DNA of 64,000 bases from NCBI GenBank assembly GCA_004794785.1, contig SJOL01009849.1, positions 1,872,418 to 1,936,417 of the forward strand. The letters run 5' to 3'. This DNA is from Opisthorchis felineus (Eukaryota > Platyhelminthes > Trematoda > Opisthorchiida > Opisthorchiidae). Numbering within the stretch: the stretch's first letter is position 1; the number at the start of each line of letters is the position of its first letter. The position numbers and the translations under genes were made by a program. Positions 1 through 12,440 of the stretch are shown in pieces. The notes below the pieces were generated by a model. It saw only the letters and a program-made list of their open reading frames with translations, searched no databases and was not told where the DNA came from.

Positions 1-193
1 GGACTAGACTTTTTGTGTGTAACTACGACCCTTTAAGGTATACTGAGGTTTGTCTGTGCGACCATCTAGAGTCTCTTTTGCTAAGTTATTGGAACAAACG
101 TATTATTCTGGCCAGGTTGAGGGTTGGAATGTGTGAATACTTCTTCCTCTAAAGTAGAAGTACTCTCAATGTATCACTGCTCCCTTTTTTCAG

Positions 194-451
194 GCTTTTG
201 AGCCAAAGACTTTGGGTGGGAATGCCTTGGAAATATCTCGTTTCAAAAACAGCAACAAACTGCTCGAATGCCAGTCAGTTTATGCCAAATTGGTCATCGC
301 CCCAAGCCATTAGGCTGACCAACCCACGCACTGCACACGGCAGGACGAGTCAGCGAAAAAGAGCTAATTCTGGTATCCTCAATCTTTTTTCACCATTATT
401 GATTGAAGTCTTTCCCTTTCCCTGTCCTCAGCACTCTTCCGTATATCCAAG
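194..451 (+). CDS. Possible exon, function unknown
   Basis: Strong acceptor (CCCTTTTTTCAG) at 193 and a CCAAG|GTACGT donor at 451. Two frames are informative. One starts AFEPKTLGGNALEISRF and stops at 311, which would make it a terminal exon. Another, in the frame of SQRLWVGMPWKYL, stays open across the whole interval to the donor. No family is recognised, and either could be chance. Confidence 0.25.
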
Positions 452-1589
452 GTACGTTTGCGCCAGTATTGTGCATAATGAATTTGCCAACGGCACGCCA
501 CCATTCACAATCTTTAACTCGCTTCCGCTTCCCAGACCGGTCTTGATCACAAACCTTTGAAGCAAATCGTCAAAAGAGCTACTCGGGCATACACATTCAA
601 CAGTGGAGCCTACGTTATCCCCGTCAAAAATATGACTCTGCAGCTGCCACAGCGAGTAACATCAGTTTTAGCGTAGCTTTCAGCTTCGGATATTAGGTTT
701 CTTCCCTTGGTTGGGTTACCGTGAGTAGCCACCTTTTCAGCGTCCGTTTGTCAAATTCCATATGAAACTGCATCAGCCTACGTAGTGTTCGTTCTTTATT
801 TGCTGTTCTTGCATATGCACTAACCAACTATCACTCTAATCCTACCAAAAAATAACAGCTGTTCATTCTCTCACGGTGAGTGTGTATATCACAAGTTCTA
901 GAGCCGAATGCTTTGGTTTATCAGTGGCACGTCTTGGTGACAAGTGTCACTTAAATTCAAGGTGTAACGAAATTTGTAATCGCCTTCATATGTTTGCATT
1001 TACTATTGGTTATCGCCAACAATACTGTGTGTGGAAGTAGTAGGCTTCTTTGCAATAACTGGAATCCTCTATGATAAGCAATCGTGCGGCCCCAACTACA
1101 ACATATCTGTTGGCTTGCGACGGCCAGGCTCTACTCTTGACCTTTCTGAAATACTCAGGTCCACTCAGATTACCTGGTCACCCGTTTGAAACCTACGGCT
1201 ATTATTCCAATAATCGAAAATCCTTCTGATCCACAATGTAAGCGGGCTTATCAATGTGGCCTGTGTGGCGATTTAAATGCTGCGCAATTTTATAAAAGTC
1301 CATCGTAACATGGACAACGCAAACGCCGCCATGTATATGGTGGGAAGCACGACATGTGGTTTTGCTAAGCCCCAAAAATAAACACTGGATTTTAGAGAAA
1401 TAATCTGGTGTAGCATCCCTCCAAACAATGAAGACAATTCAGCCTGAAGGACCGTTATACGTCAAAAAGGGGTCACCAAGACCTATATTCTGATAAAGAA
1501 GTTGATATAGCTCGGAATATTCGAAAACGGTTTCTCATCATGCACAAAACGGAACACAAAAAGCCCGTTTTTCTGAGGTCGCCAAAGAC
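452..1589. other. No supported feature
   Basis: A/T-leaning non-coding sequence with no convincing exon, RNA gene or repeat. An AATAAA near 1376 has no gene assigned to it. Confidence 0.4.
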
Positions 1590-2350
1590 TAGTGGTTATT
1601 TAATGTACAGAAAGAAATACCTTCTTGACAGTTATGCTGAGTATTTTCAGGAGGATTTTGAGTGACAACCAGCTTATGCTTCCATTTTTATTCAATCGCC
1701 TCAACCCGAACAGTAGGTGATTTTGCCACCTTCTTTATTTGTTGGAGTACGTATGTGCCCTTTAACTTAGAAACTAGGTCTGGTAAAGGAAAAGATGGAC
1801 TACCACCAGCCTCATTCAAATATAACAGTAAATCTTTGTGTTTTGGCTTGACTAAGTCGTTTGAACTGATTTGGGGTCAACAACGCATCCCAGAAAACCA
1901 GAAATTATTCAATCAGTGCATTTTAAAAAGTGCATCTGAAGTGGCCGCTGAAGCGAATTCGTTTACTGGCCTTAATAATACTGGGACACTTGACTTGTTG
2001 AGGCAAAACGTAAGTCCCTAAGCATTAGTCGGAATTTTGATCGGGTATGGGACGTGTGAACCGCATCTTTACAATACGTCAGATTTTTATTGGCGTCATG
2101 CATTGGCAGTGACAAGACATCACAGCGACAGCTGAAGCGTATGGTCAATTCAGGCGCGACATTCGCCAAATTGCGTCATATTTTACGTCATGAGTGAATG
2201 CCACTGAGAACAGAGAACCTTACTTACAAAACCCGTGATAACAGCCTTATTTTGTGGTTGTAAAACTTGGGCTGTCCAATCTTGAGACCTAAAAATCCTT
2301 GAATTATTTTATCGCCGATTTCACCATCATGTAGCGGGCATTAAATCGCT
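1590..2350 (+). pseudogene. Decayed non-LTR retrotransposon reverse transcriptase
   Basis: Fragments in order, in shifting frames: YAEYFQEDFE with an immediate stop near 1660, then GKGKDGLPPASF (resembling the GxDGLPPELFK of RT domain 1), then TKSFELIWGQQRIPENQK (resembling LIWETEQVPEDWK), and from about 2080 CIGSDKTSQRQLKRMVNSG and TFAKLRHILRH (resembling the post-catalytic IKRRIxxAxxAFxKLRH region). The catalytic YADD segment between them is missing, so it is internally deleted as well as frameshifted. Dead copy; same broad class as the 25.5-28.5 kb element. Confidence 0.7.
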
Positions 2351-3745
2351 GTAGCATGTACTTACTGAAATAATCAGTAAACTGGTCCTAGATAATAAGT
2401 CAGATCGAAATGAGAATCAGATAAATCCTGTCAGGTTAAGGTGGTTGGACAGTGTACTGTGCAGCAAAAGAGGCTGTGTCTTCCACTTCAAACCTTCATC
2501 AAAGGAAGGTTCGTGTAGGTTGGGTCATAACCTGACAATGAAATAGAAGCTTTGTTGTATATTTGTGCTTTCTGGAGGGAATTCCACATGGCCCGTTTCG
2601 CGTAACCAGCACAATGATGAGTTTAATATTGCCCAGAAGAATGCACAATTAAAGCTCTTATGCCGTGGTCCTTTACTTTCATCGAATAACGCTCGCGAAA
2701 GATGCTGAACCAATCTAGTTGATGGATTCCTCTACTCGAATGATGACCTGTCTCCCTGTGGACAGGGTTTTGCAAGAAGTTTTAGTCTTTTTTTGTATTC
2801 TTTGCTGGTGCATTTTTTCTGTTGTGATATGTTGATTAAATACCAGCTTCCGACACTGGTATTCTGCCGTTTATGATAATGATCCAATATGACTTCATTT
2901 GGAATTTTAATTAGACGTCGTGCCGGGGAAACATGCTGTGGCCGTTGTTTGAGCGATCCATGTGATAAGACTACTTTGATACACTTGCGAACTACAAGCT
3001 AAGTAAAAAAATGGGAGGCAAAATAAATTTATATTATGAACAAAACAATATTTATATAGTACATTCAGTAAGCTGATGGTGAAATTTTATTCACCTTAAT
3101 AAAATTTATAGTGAAGTTTATTGCAGCATAAAAGTTGTTCTTGGCCTTTTAGAATGAGGCTTCTGGATGTTCCGTAATTTGGGTCGACTCTATTAACTTC
3201 CTCAGATAACCGAAACATTAGCGGCGGAATCTTTTACTTCATGTTTTTATATTGATGTTCTAATTCCCAAGCGTTAATCTAGAAACAAAGTATTGATTTT
3301 TTTCGGCAATCACTTGGGCCACTTTGAGTTACGCACAAAACTCCAAAAGTCAATTCGTTCAAATGCAGGTTTATCAACAAATGCGGTACAATGAATACAA
3401 TAATAAAATAATAAAATTTTACGCCCCCCACATCGTAAGACTACGCCGGCCTCAATACGTCGGTTTAGGAACCGCTTATTTCTAACGGGATCCCAAAGTT
3501 TAGACCAACTCAAGGCAAGGTGGCCACAAAAGAGCGAAACCCACGTGTTGATTTAAACAACACGTGCGATGACAAGAGCGGTTTACATTCCGGTTGAAAA
3601 CAAGAAGTGCGATATATGTGCAAAACCGGAGCAACAAAACGGTAAATCACGTTGTACACAAGAAGAATGGAAGAAAGACGTCAACACTAAACACTCTAGA
3701 ATAGTCTGCTAGTGGTACTGATAGTGGAACACGTAGAAGCACTAG
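2351..3745. other. No supported feature
   Basis: A/T-rich non-coding stretch. Short open frames on both strands show no family resemblance and no consistent splice sites. Confidence 0.4.
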
Positions 3746-4228
3746 TTGAAGAGGTCAAGTAAGCAAAAAGTATCTAATTCAGCACAGTTAAAAGTTTTGC
3801 TGCTGATCTGTCCAAGAATTCTGGACCACATTTCAGATCAGCCCTACGAGACCTGCGTTTGGAATCAGTCCAAATTTCAAGGGCTGCCTGTTATGCTTCT
3901 GTTTTGTTTGCATAATAAGTTTGCTCGGTTGGGGATAATACCTCATAGGAAAGTACGGATACCATATAACGAGAAAGCACTGAACTTTTCGGTTAAGCTT
4001 GGTGACGAATGGGGCGTAGGTAACCCGATTCACGGGTTTGCCTTAGTGTACCGTACACAGTGCGCTGAAATACGGCTTCTAATTGGTTGTATCAGTAGGA
4101 GAAATAAGCTACCAAGGATTTGGTTGCTGAACTTTCAGCTGATGGGCGTATATAAATGTGATGCGCCAACCCGCGGGTCAACCAAGTTAAGCGTCGGGTT
4201 TAAGAAATGCTGCCAGAAATACAACTGA
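3746..4228 (+). CDS. Unassigned 161-codon open frame
   Basis: Uninterrupted frame of 161 codons including the stop (SKQKVSNSAQLKVLL... to CCQKYN, TGA at 4226), long for this composition. It has no ATG near its start, so if real it is an exon or a repeat relic. No domain recognised. A small exon ending GTCAA|GTAAGC just upstream (3763) is possible but unsupported. Confidence 0.2.
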   Translation: MKRSSKQKVSNSAQLKVLLLICPRILDHISDQPYETCVWNQSKFQGLPVMLLFCLHNKFARLGIIPHRKVRIPYNEKALNFSVKLGDEWGVGNPIHGFALVYRTQCAEIRLLIGCISRRNKLPRIWLLNFQLMGVYKCDAPTRGSTKLSVGFKKCCQKYN

Positions 4229-7200
4229 ATTGAAAAGAACGATACTTCACAACTGCTTTATGCATGAGCAATTTATTCGATTTTTTATTCATGGTGACTG
4301 TTTCTGGAAGATAAATTATCAGTCACCGTATTCTAAACCAACAAAAGGAACAGAGCTCGCAGAATATAATCATTATTTCAATATAATTTAGTCAGCAAAG
4401 AGAAGCTTTGAAAAAGCCTCTCGGTGTATCTTAACTGAAGCAAGTTTTCAGGATTTGATGTTAGTTTGAATATAGTGACTTATAACAGGTAAAAATCATA
4501 GCTTGACGATGAAATTAGCTGATTTGTAAAAATGACTGTTCTCTTGCCTGTACATGTTTCAGCTGCATCTGGTGTAGCTTGTGTCATCCATACGGCCGTA
4601 TGTACATCAGTATGCAATAGTAGTCACTTAGTTACAGATTTGGGCAAGCCATAAATGAACATGTGCAGCAAACTGCCAATTTTTAAAGGTCCAACTGAGT
4701 TTAGGTGGTTTTATCAGGTTACGACTGAAATTTGTTAAGCAGTCGTGCAAGATATATTCTTCGAGGGATTTTTACAATACAAACTCTGTCCTAAAAATCT
4801 GAAAATGTGTAATTTCTACTTCTCCTACAGGTAGTGTCAAAGTGTTTGCTCCCTGTAAACACTTAATCGGTTTGGGTAAAAGTTTCTTTCAAGAGACACC
4901 TGGTTGTTTTCACAGTGCTTGAATTTTTAATTTTATAAGGCTTTCAAAATAATGATTCCGCATTTCTTAAGTGCATTCATTCCATACGTGCATAACTACT
5001 ACACTTTTGGGCAAATATGCCCAACTAGGTTCCTGAGGGGCAATTATGGCATTATCCAGCAGCTGTAAAATACCGGTTGCCTGTATTTAGTCTATTTGGT
5101 TTCTTTAGGTGTCTTAGTAGGCTAGTCTTTTGCGTCAGTAACCTGTATGACGTTTCTTTAACCCAAATGAAGGCGTGCACCATGCACCCAGAGATTTTAC
5201 TCCTATTGATGTAAAAAATGCATGAAGTTTGGCTCCATGTGGTTGCGACAGCTCTTCATTACAGGGGTTTGTATTGGTCAGAACAGTTTTTTGTGGCCAC
5301 ACAAAACTGCTGGTCATCTTTGTCTACAAATCAGAGCTAAGTGGTTTGTTTTAGTGGATACTGTGGTTTGGTTTGCTAGGCAAGGAATACACTAAATTAA
5401 TGACGTGTTTGCAAACAGATGTAGTGGTGACGTGATGCGCTATTAAATATTACGTTTGAAAAACGGCGCGAAGCGAAGGTTTCCTCAATGGTCAATCAGG
5501 CCCATTTTCAAAAAGCAGGTATAAAATGTATGGGCGAGTATGGTTGATCTCCGGCAAACGCGTGTGCGACGACTTACAGACATTGCTCCCAGCACTTCCT
5601 TGGCTGATTTCCCTGGTTCAAAACCGCACTGTAGGGGTCTAGGGTATCGTTGTAAACATCTATAAGAGTGCTGCGTGTCCAAATATGGATAAACTTAGTG
5701 GGTTTTCTTTAACGATCACAAGATGGAACACATGCTTCATCCTAAAATATCTGTCCTATCTCGGTGCACTAATCAAATGAACAATCAACAGGATGAAGGG
5801 GATTCCAACAAAGCACAATTTTTTCAAATGTGGATGATTATATCGGCGAATACAATCATTTATATACCAATTTGGTTTCCACGGTTGACTCGCCTAAAAT
5901 TCAGCTGAATTTCAGTTGGCACGATATTTGGGTTATCAGAATACACTGCATAGAATTACCGTACATTCACTAAAAGAATATTATCAGCTAGGGTTGAGCT
6001 GGGCCTCGAGTGGAAACAAAACTGGTATGGAAATGAGTGCAATTTCGTGTAATCTGTGCCCAAGTAGAGCAGTAGGTGAACAGAATCTCGGGGGCTGTGT
6101 CCACCTAATGAGCCACAAGGAAAAAGAAACCAGTAGTGGTGTAGCACTTGTAAATTGCTATTTTTCATGCTCAACATCATCATCTTTCTCCCTATCAATA
6201 TCAGCCACATTATTGTACAAAAGTTTGTTTTACTACAATACAACCGCAAGCGCCCGCTTTTTGGGTTCAACGTGACTTTGGGACTTTTGCTGAGTGACTG
6301 TGGTTCTGACAGCCGGCTGGCTATCATTGGCTGTTACTAACTCTAAACGTGAACAAATATTTTAGCCATAAACGCTGGACTGATCTATTCACACCAGTGG
6401 ATTAACATTACCATCACCGGAGGTTCTGAATACCAGGAAAATAGAACATTCTCTTCTTGGTGTGGTGGTTCAACGGAATACGGAACTACGGATTCTCCTT
6501 TTGTGTACTGTGAGTCAAGATTTACTTGGATTTCTTTTTCCTTGTGACATTGTATCTGACTCGCATTAGTAATTTGTTCTGTGCACTAGACTCCATAGGG
6601 CCGTTAACCACTACAGTGAGATATCGAAGAGATTTTGGAAAACGTTTGTGCAGTGTGTTACGTTAATGGCTTATTATTTGTTTGCACCAACCGCCCCCTG
6701 CTTTAGCTACAATCCCAAGTTTTGTGGCGCGCTTTATTTGCAAAAATTCGGGACACAGTTTGCCTTATTGTATGTCTTACTATTTTCATTTCATGTTGCG
6801 AGATGGAAGTAATTGTTGAACCCATTTAGATGACTATCGGATAGCTCCAAGGAGTTTGCGGTGTAGCTTCTCACGAAAAAGAAGATCGCCGCTAATCTGG
6901 AGTATACTTCAATCTGGGTAGAAGCAGGTTTGATTGTGGGCTAAACTTATGTCTTCTGCGCTCTTGTGCTCCTGAGTTTTGTTCAACGATTTTGTCGCTA
7001 TTAAACGAATGCGATGTCTTTTATACATATTATTCGTGTGACGAGATTTTTCTCTCTTAATAATGGATGTGGCTTCCTGCAAAATTCTCATTTCCCGGCG
7101 GTCCTGAGGGATGAAATGTAAAATAACAATTTTTCAAAAATGCCGGATTCATCACCGGTGTAACAACGTCCTCCCAAATTTGATCTTCCCAGGAAATCCG

Positions 7201-8002
7201 TATGAAAAACTCGGCTGTCACAGTAGTATTGAGAGCTTTTTCCAGCCACCGCTCCAAATCACTCCAAATCAATTACCATTTGGATGGGTAGAGTTGTTCT
7301 GACGAAATTGGGTATTCGTCCGGTTGATCAGGAGATATAAAGCGAGGTTTAATTACAGGAGTGACAATCTCGCATATTTTGCATCACACAGCATAGTGTA
7401 AGCTCTAACAAGCTCAAAGAATTATCTCAGCTGCACAGCTACTTGAAACGTTCGTCCATTGTAAGCGAATCTCGTTGTACCGCAGTTCGCGATATCTTAT
7501 TCCATAAGGCACTTTTTCCAATTGATTGATGACCTTGAAGAATCACTCACTTAAACAAATCACTAAAATGCCTTAGACATAAAACTTCTTGACCCTGAGA
7601 TGGTAAGCTCGAAGTGCTCGTACTTTTTTGAGAAATCGGTTCCATTCTGTGAATACTGGGCGGCCTCTACAGAAAGAGCTCACGTATCATCCCCAATGAA
7701 ACACTGTTGGAATGGATATTTGTTTACGTGTAAATGAAAACGGTAAATATGCACTTTGGAACTCAACATTTGTACATCCATGTTTGACAAATATGGTTAT
7801 GTTGTGCAATTTGGATTGAACTGATCTGACCTGGGCAGTTTTTAATTGAACTTACCTATTTTTAAAAATGGGTCACTCACTAGAAGTAACCCGGAACTGA
7901 TCCCGCAAAACTATGGGGATTTCTAAGTTGCAAATTTTACGGGGATTTAGTCTAATCCGTTTGCGCATTCCGGTTGTATGTCGCTCGCACCACTGTGTTC
8001 AG
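4229..8002. other. Mostly featureless, with one repeat copy
   Basis: Non-coding. The only item supported is the divergent copy of the interspersed repeat at 6061-6145. Open frames of 60-120 codons on both strands overlap each other and show no known motif. Confidence 0.4.
6061..6145 (+). repeat. Interspersed repeat family 1, copy E (divergent)
   Basis: Aligns almost without gaps to copies at 36588 and 37787: CAAGTAGA...GGTGAA, then CTCGGGGGCTGTGTCCACCTA and ATGAGCCACAAGGAAAAAGAAACC. It is the oldest-looking of five copies in the window. Confidence 0.6.
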
Positions 8003-8162
8003 TTGAGCGAACTTTCAAGGACACCGACCACCTCCGATTTGCATGTGGTTGCCAGTTTACGAGAGAAAGCACGAAAGCAAATCTTTGCATATTTCAACGT
8101 TCTTCAAGGTTTCTTAAATGAAAGAGAGCACCTAGAGAATATTCAGTGCAAACTGCGCCCAG
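8003..8162 (+). CDS. Candidate exon with coiled-coil-like sequence
   Basis: Acceptor CACTGTGTTCAG and a strong GTAAGT donor. The frame encodes LSELSRTPTTSDLHVVASL then REKARKQIFAYFNVLQGFL and NEREHLENIQCKLRPG. The REKA..IFAYFN.L...L.ERE pattern resembles the start of the coiled coil after a B-box in TRIM-type proteins. That is a weak, from-memory resemblance. No RING or B-box exon was found nearby. Confidence 0.3.
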
Positions 8163-8574
8163 GTAAGTAGTTGAGTAACGTTTGTATTCCTTATACTTGT
8201 CAGACGTATCAAATCAGAGGAGTTTTTCAGTGAACTTCGGCACAGCGCAGGGTTCTGTGTTGCTCACCTTCCGTTGAGTACAATATTGGCAGACAATTTG
8301 ATGCACTGTGCAGTCTTGACGGGAAGGTGCACCGCTGTGGAGGACCCCCATTCTCAGATATACGCAACCAGTCAGTGGATAATGCAGCATTTTCAGATAT
8401 CTGCATGTGAATTACCAAAGCAACAATATCTTTCCTGTTGGAACTAATGACAGCCTTTAGCCGGGATAAGTCATAATACCCAACGGCATTGCCCGAAAAT
8501 AAGGTCGACCATTACTCTTCATCATGCTAACCCCACGCGCTGTCGCAAACCTTAGCTAATTTTGGTAACTATTA
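8163..8574. other. No clear feature
   Basis: A TTTTTCAG acceptor at 8230 is followed by a 73-codon open frame ending near 8447. Its phase does not match the preceding candidate exon, so no gene is called. Confidence 0.3.
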
Positions 8575-8995
8575 GGCCCGTGTCAATGTGTGGCATTGAC
8601 TGAGAAATCAACTATGCATGATGGCCCAATCCAATGGATACCGACGCCATTCCACGCTCATGACCTTAGGCGTTGCCACTTAACTTGGCTACTTATCGCA
8701 ACTGCAAGGCCCATACCTATGTTCGCCGCCGATTATGAGGACGCGACTATGCATGATAGCCTGATGCGACGACCAAAGACGACCCTTCGTCGTCATAAAC
8801 GTGTGCGTTTTCGCTCACCTCAGCTACCGGTCGTTACCGTTAGGACTGTGTCCATGTGTGGAGCTGAGTATGGGGCTTCAACTAAGCATGATACTTAAAA
8901 ACAACAGCCGACAACGGGCCTTAATCGTGATAACCATGTGCATCTTCACCCTGCCGTGCCCGCTCTTGAAAATTATTAGACCACAATTGGCAAAA
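8575..8995 (+). repeat. Degenerate tandem repeat, 135-bp period, about 3 units
   Basis: The anchor ACTATGCATGAT (third unit ACTAAGCATGAT) recurs at 8611, 8746 and 8881, exactly 135 bp apart. It is preceded each time by a CCATGTGTGG/TATGTTCG-like block and followed by a CGTCAT...GTGCGTT...TTAGG-like block. 135 is a multiple of three, and translated units share MCGAEY/MFAADY then STMHD/ATMHD/STKHD, suggesting decay of a 45-residue coding repeat. Strongly diverged. Confidence 0.6.
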
Positions 8996-9000
8996 CGTTT

Positions 9001-12000
9001 TTGTTTATTGAATGGACTGGTGCAACCATATTGTGTAGTCGCTCCTCTTCGTTTTCCGTAAACCGTTTTTACTGGATAACGAAGCTGAAATGAAAAATGT
9101 AAGTTCGATTTAATCTGGTTTATATCTTCGTTAAATTTTTTCAGCCGTCTTACTGTTAAAAAGCAAACGTAACTATTGCTCAGTTAGTCCAATTGTAGAC
9201 AATGAAGGATCCGTGTGAACACCGAGGTTGGACCCGGCAATGTTAAAGCTAAAGACGGGTGCATACAAGACAGATGTAAGATCATCTGGAATAGACTTGG
9301 TCCCCAGTACTCAAGGACCACGTGCGCCGTTGAGCGTGTACCCGTGGATGTGGCCGTAGCATCGACCCATTAAGTAGGCGTGTACTTGGTCCTCTGGAGC
9401 ACTGAAGACCAAATTCACTTCACTTCTGCTCCACGACACCCCGTAGCCTAATAAAAACAAGTCCCGTCATTCTCATCATAACATGTCACCATCCTACACT
9501 CATCCGCATTAGTACTATCATCAAATAGGGTGTCCGTTCTTGGACACCGCTTGTCAGCTTCGGTGCCTGCGTTTGTAAGCAACGCTTTTTAATCTCCAGC
9601 ATCCACGTCTGAGACACGTAACACTTTGAAAGCCACTTGCTTTTTCAAACCATCCTAGGATTCTTGTTCATGTCTGTCATTTGAGCTTTGGCCTCATCTA
9701 ACTCACCGTTTATGCTGAAGTACTGCCACCCATTTTCATTTCCACAATCTTCTATAAACAATTCCAATGCATGAACGACTAAGACAACCGCTCCAAGTAA
9801 GACCTCTCCGGTTACGTAGACGATCCGGATGGGGGCTATGAGGTTTACTCCATCTGACTCTCCCTAGATCAACTGTCCTTTGGCCCACATCCAACCAACA
9901 CACATTGCCACAATTCCAACAACCCCTCCTTTGTGCCCTAAGCACTCGATAGGCCTTGAATATCCATAATCTATCCCCTCCATGTGCCGTGCCTGCCCAT
10001 CTACATTTTTTCAACCTGGTCTGTATTTTTGGTCGCTACCCAGCCCTAAACATCTCCCAACACTTTACGTACCATGTCCGTCCCTTCCGCACCCCAGGTC
10101 ACCGAATATACAAACGGCTACACAGCTGATAGCTATCCTTTCGACTGCATGCTATCTCCCCAAAGGCCTTCAGGTCTTTGCTGCAGGTGATGTAAAAAAC
10201 AATGTATATCCCCGGCCGATATACCACCATTTACTGTAGCCTCTACATGGGAACTTGTCTTTCTCTGCAGGTACCTCACCCACTTCTTGAATAAATGTTA
10301 CTGAACCGTTTTAAAAACTACCTCGGATGACTTTCTAACTTACTTTTTGCTCAAATACATGATAATCCTACCCAGCAGATGCCTGCCAACCAACCGCCCA
10401 GTAACACGATATAGCTACAAGGGCACGTACCCATCAGCCGCAATTTTTGGATCCACGTATTCATACGTCTGCTCTTCTTACCCAGCTTCGTGGACGATTG
10501 TATAAGTAGCCATGAACTTAGTGGCGCAAAATTTGGCTAATGCAGTTCCTCATATCCGCACATGAGCAGGCCGATTTGCATCGACCGAACACAGCCATTC
10601 CTTCTATCTCCACCAGAACGTTGATGATCACTTTTCAAATGGGGTAATGTTGCCTTACTGCGGTAATTAGAAAGTGTAGACGCTCTCAGCTGCCTTCTAT
10701 TTTGGGCCACGGTCTGATGAGAGAAATGGACAACCATGAACCTTGAATAGACCCGTGTATATCCTCTATTCCGTGGCCTATCTTAGCTCTCCTGATAATC
10801 CCAACTGACTCATAAAATGTTCGTGTATAGGGCTGTCCGCAAACCCAAGTGCGATGTCGCTATAAGGGAACGGCTACCGCCATACCCCTCCCGATGGATT
10901 GTTCGTAGTTCAACGCATATTTGCTACTTTCCCACCAAGCGTGTTGCATGTGCCTAAAAGACCGTCTCACCCCGCCGAATTTGTGCCAAAACTCCGACTT
11001 ACTGGCCGCATACAGCAAAGCAATTAGTTGTATCCATATCACCGGCGACATAGTAATGCGCATTAATATAATCCATTGCATGTAACTATTATTTATTCCT
11101 GTGTATCAAAATAACCATAATCACGAAATGGATAAGCACAGTATTTTTTCTTGCAGCCTTCCCAGCCTTCCATCAGAAATCAGTATCATGATTGATTTCG
11201 TTCACCCGGCCGACCGGTCAACATGTTAGTTTTGTTATGCCGACCCGACGTCTTGATCCCTGCGTCTTAGGTCAATGAGGTCGCAAAGATGTTGAGCTCA
11301 ATGGTGACTGAATCCGAATCCTTTCTCTGGGTTACTATGTAAACTAGCATTTCACATTCAACGCAAAGTCCAAGATACCTACTTTACTGTACGCGCACAG
11401 AGGATCCAGGCTTGGACACTAAGCTGCGTTCTCCTGACTAACTGCCCCTGATTACAATAGTGCGAACAGAGGTAGGCTAGGCTGTTAAAAATACACAGTT
11501 CGAAAATGATTTCGGTAACGGCTGCATTTATAAGGATTGGAGATTTGGGACTAAATTTAATATTTTGGGCCAACTTAAAAGGTAACTTAAGTGTGCACGA
11601 CTGGGGATGCATCAAAGTGAATAATAGAACATATAGGCGTCTATCGGCCCATTGAAGTGTGTGCCTCATGTCTCTGCTTTATGTACCTTGAGATGTAAAA
11701 CTCGTTGACCGCTGCATGAATGTTGCTGCCTTAAAGGAGCCATAATCTCTTTGATTGTAACACCGGTGAATCGCACTGATTTACGAAGCCGGAACCTGGG
11801 TCTCAGTCTAGCTAAATTTTTGACCGTCCTTCTCGTTAAGGTTTCTGAATGCAACTGCCGGTAGCGTAGCAGCAGCAGTTTGTAACTTTTTCAGAGGGTT
11901 GGATGCTCCATGACCATTTCTGGAAAATCGGGAGAGCCTAGCATGTCAAGAGCGATATCTTCATTTTCAATATAAATGGGCTAAATGGCATTGGCGACAA

Positions 12001-12358
12001 ATCGCGATGAAGCGGGCTATATTCTCCAACAATTGCGCAACGACACTGAATTTTTCGGTCCAGGAATCCAGAAAGCGACTGCTAGATAAACTAGGAACAG
12101 TGAATCTCTGTCTACATATTTGTCCTTCTATGTGCCACGTACGTCCTTGGTGCAATTTGGCCACATTATCAATAACACACTCAAAAAAGGTTTTGAGCTG
12201 ATCGTGTTAAGCGGCGTCAATCAATCGTCACCAGTGGTGCTGATATGCTTGGAAAACACCACACCCGATTGGCAAAGCTTGATACACCGAGGGTAACATT
12301 AAACTCTGCGATCTTATGCAGACATCGTTTGAAAGTTTGCCCTGGTAAGGAGGGTGTT
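9001..12358. other. No supported gene
   Basis: Pyrimidine-rich on the + strand around 9.7-10.5 kb. Opposing open frames there are explained by composition. No RT, transposase, tRNA or exon with consistent splice sites was recognised. Confidence 0.4.
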
Positions 12359-12440
12359 ATGTCTTCTGCTGACCCCGCTCCAGTGCCTAGTGCCGGAAAA
12401 AGACTCACAGAAGGGAACACAACAGCTTTATTCCGAACAA
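12359..12440 (+). CDS. Candidate first exon (ATG to GTGAGT donor)
   Basis: ATG 12359, then MSSADPAPVPSAGKRLTEG and NTTALFRT, ending in phase 1 at a perfect GTGAGTG donor. The Ala/Pro/Ser-rich start is typical of a low-complexity N-terminus. It does not match the phase of the nucleotidase exon 2, and no following exon was found. The donor is followed by GTGCG/GTGCAAGTGCG short repeats (12440-12482). Confidence 0.3.
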
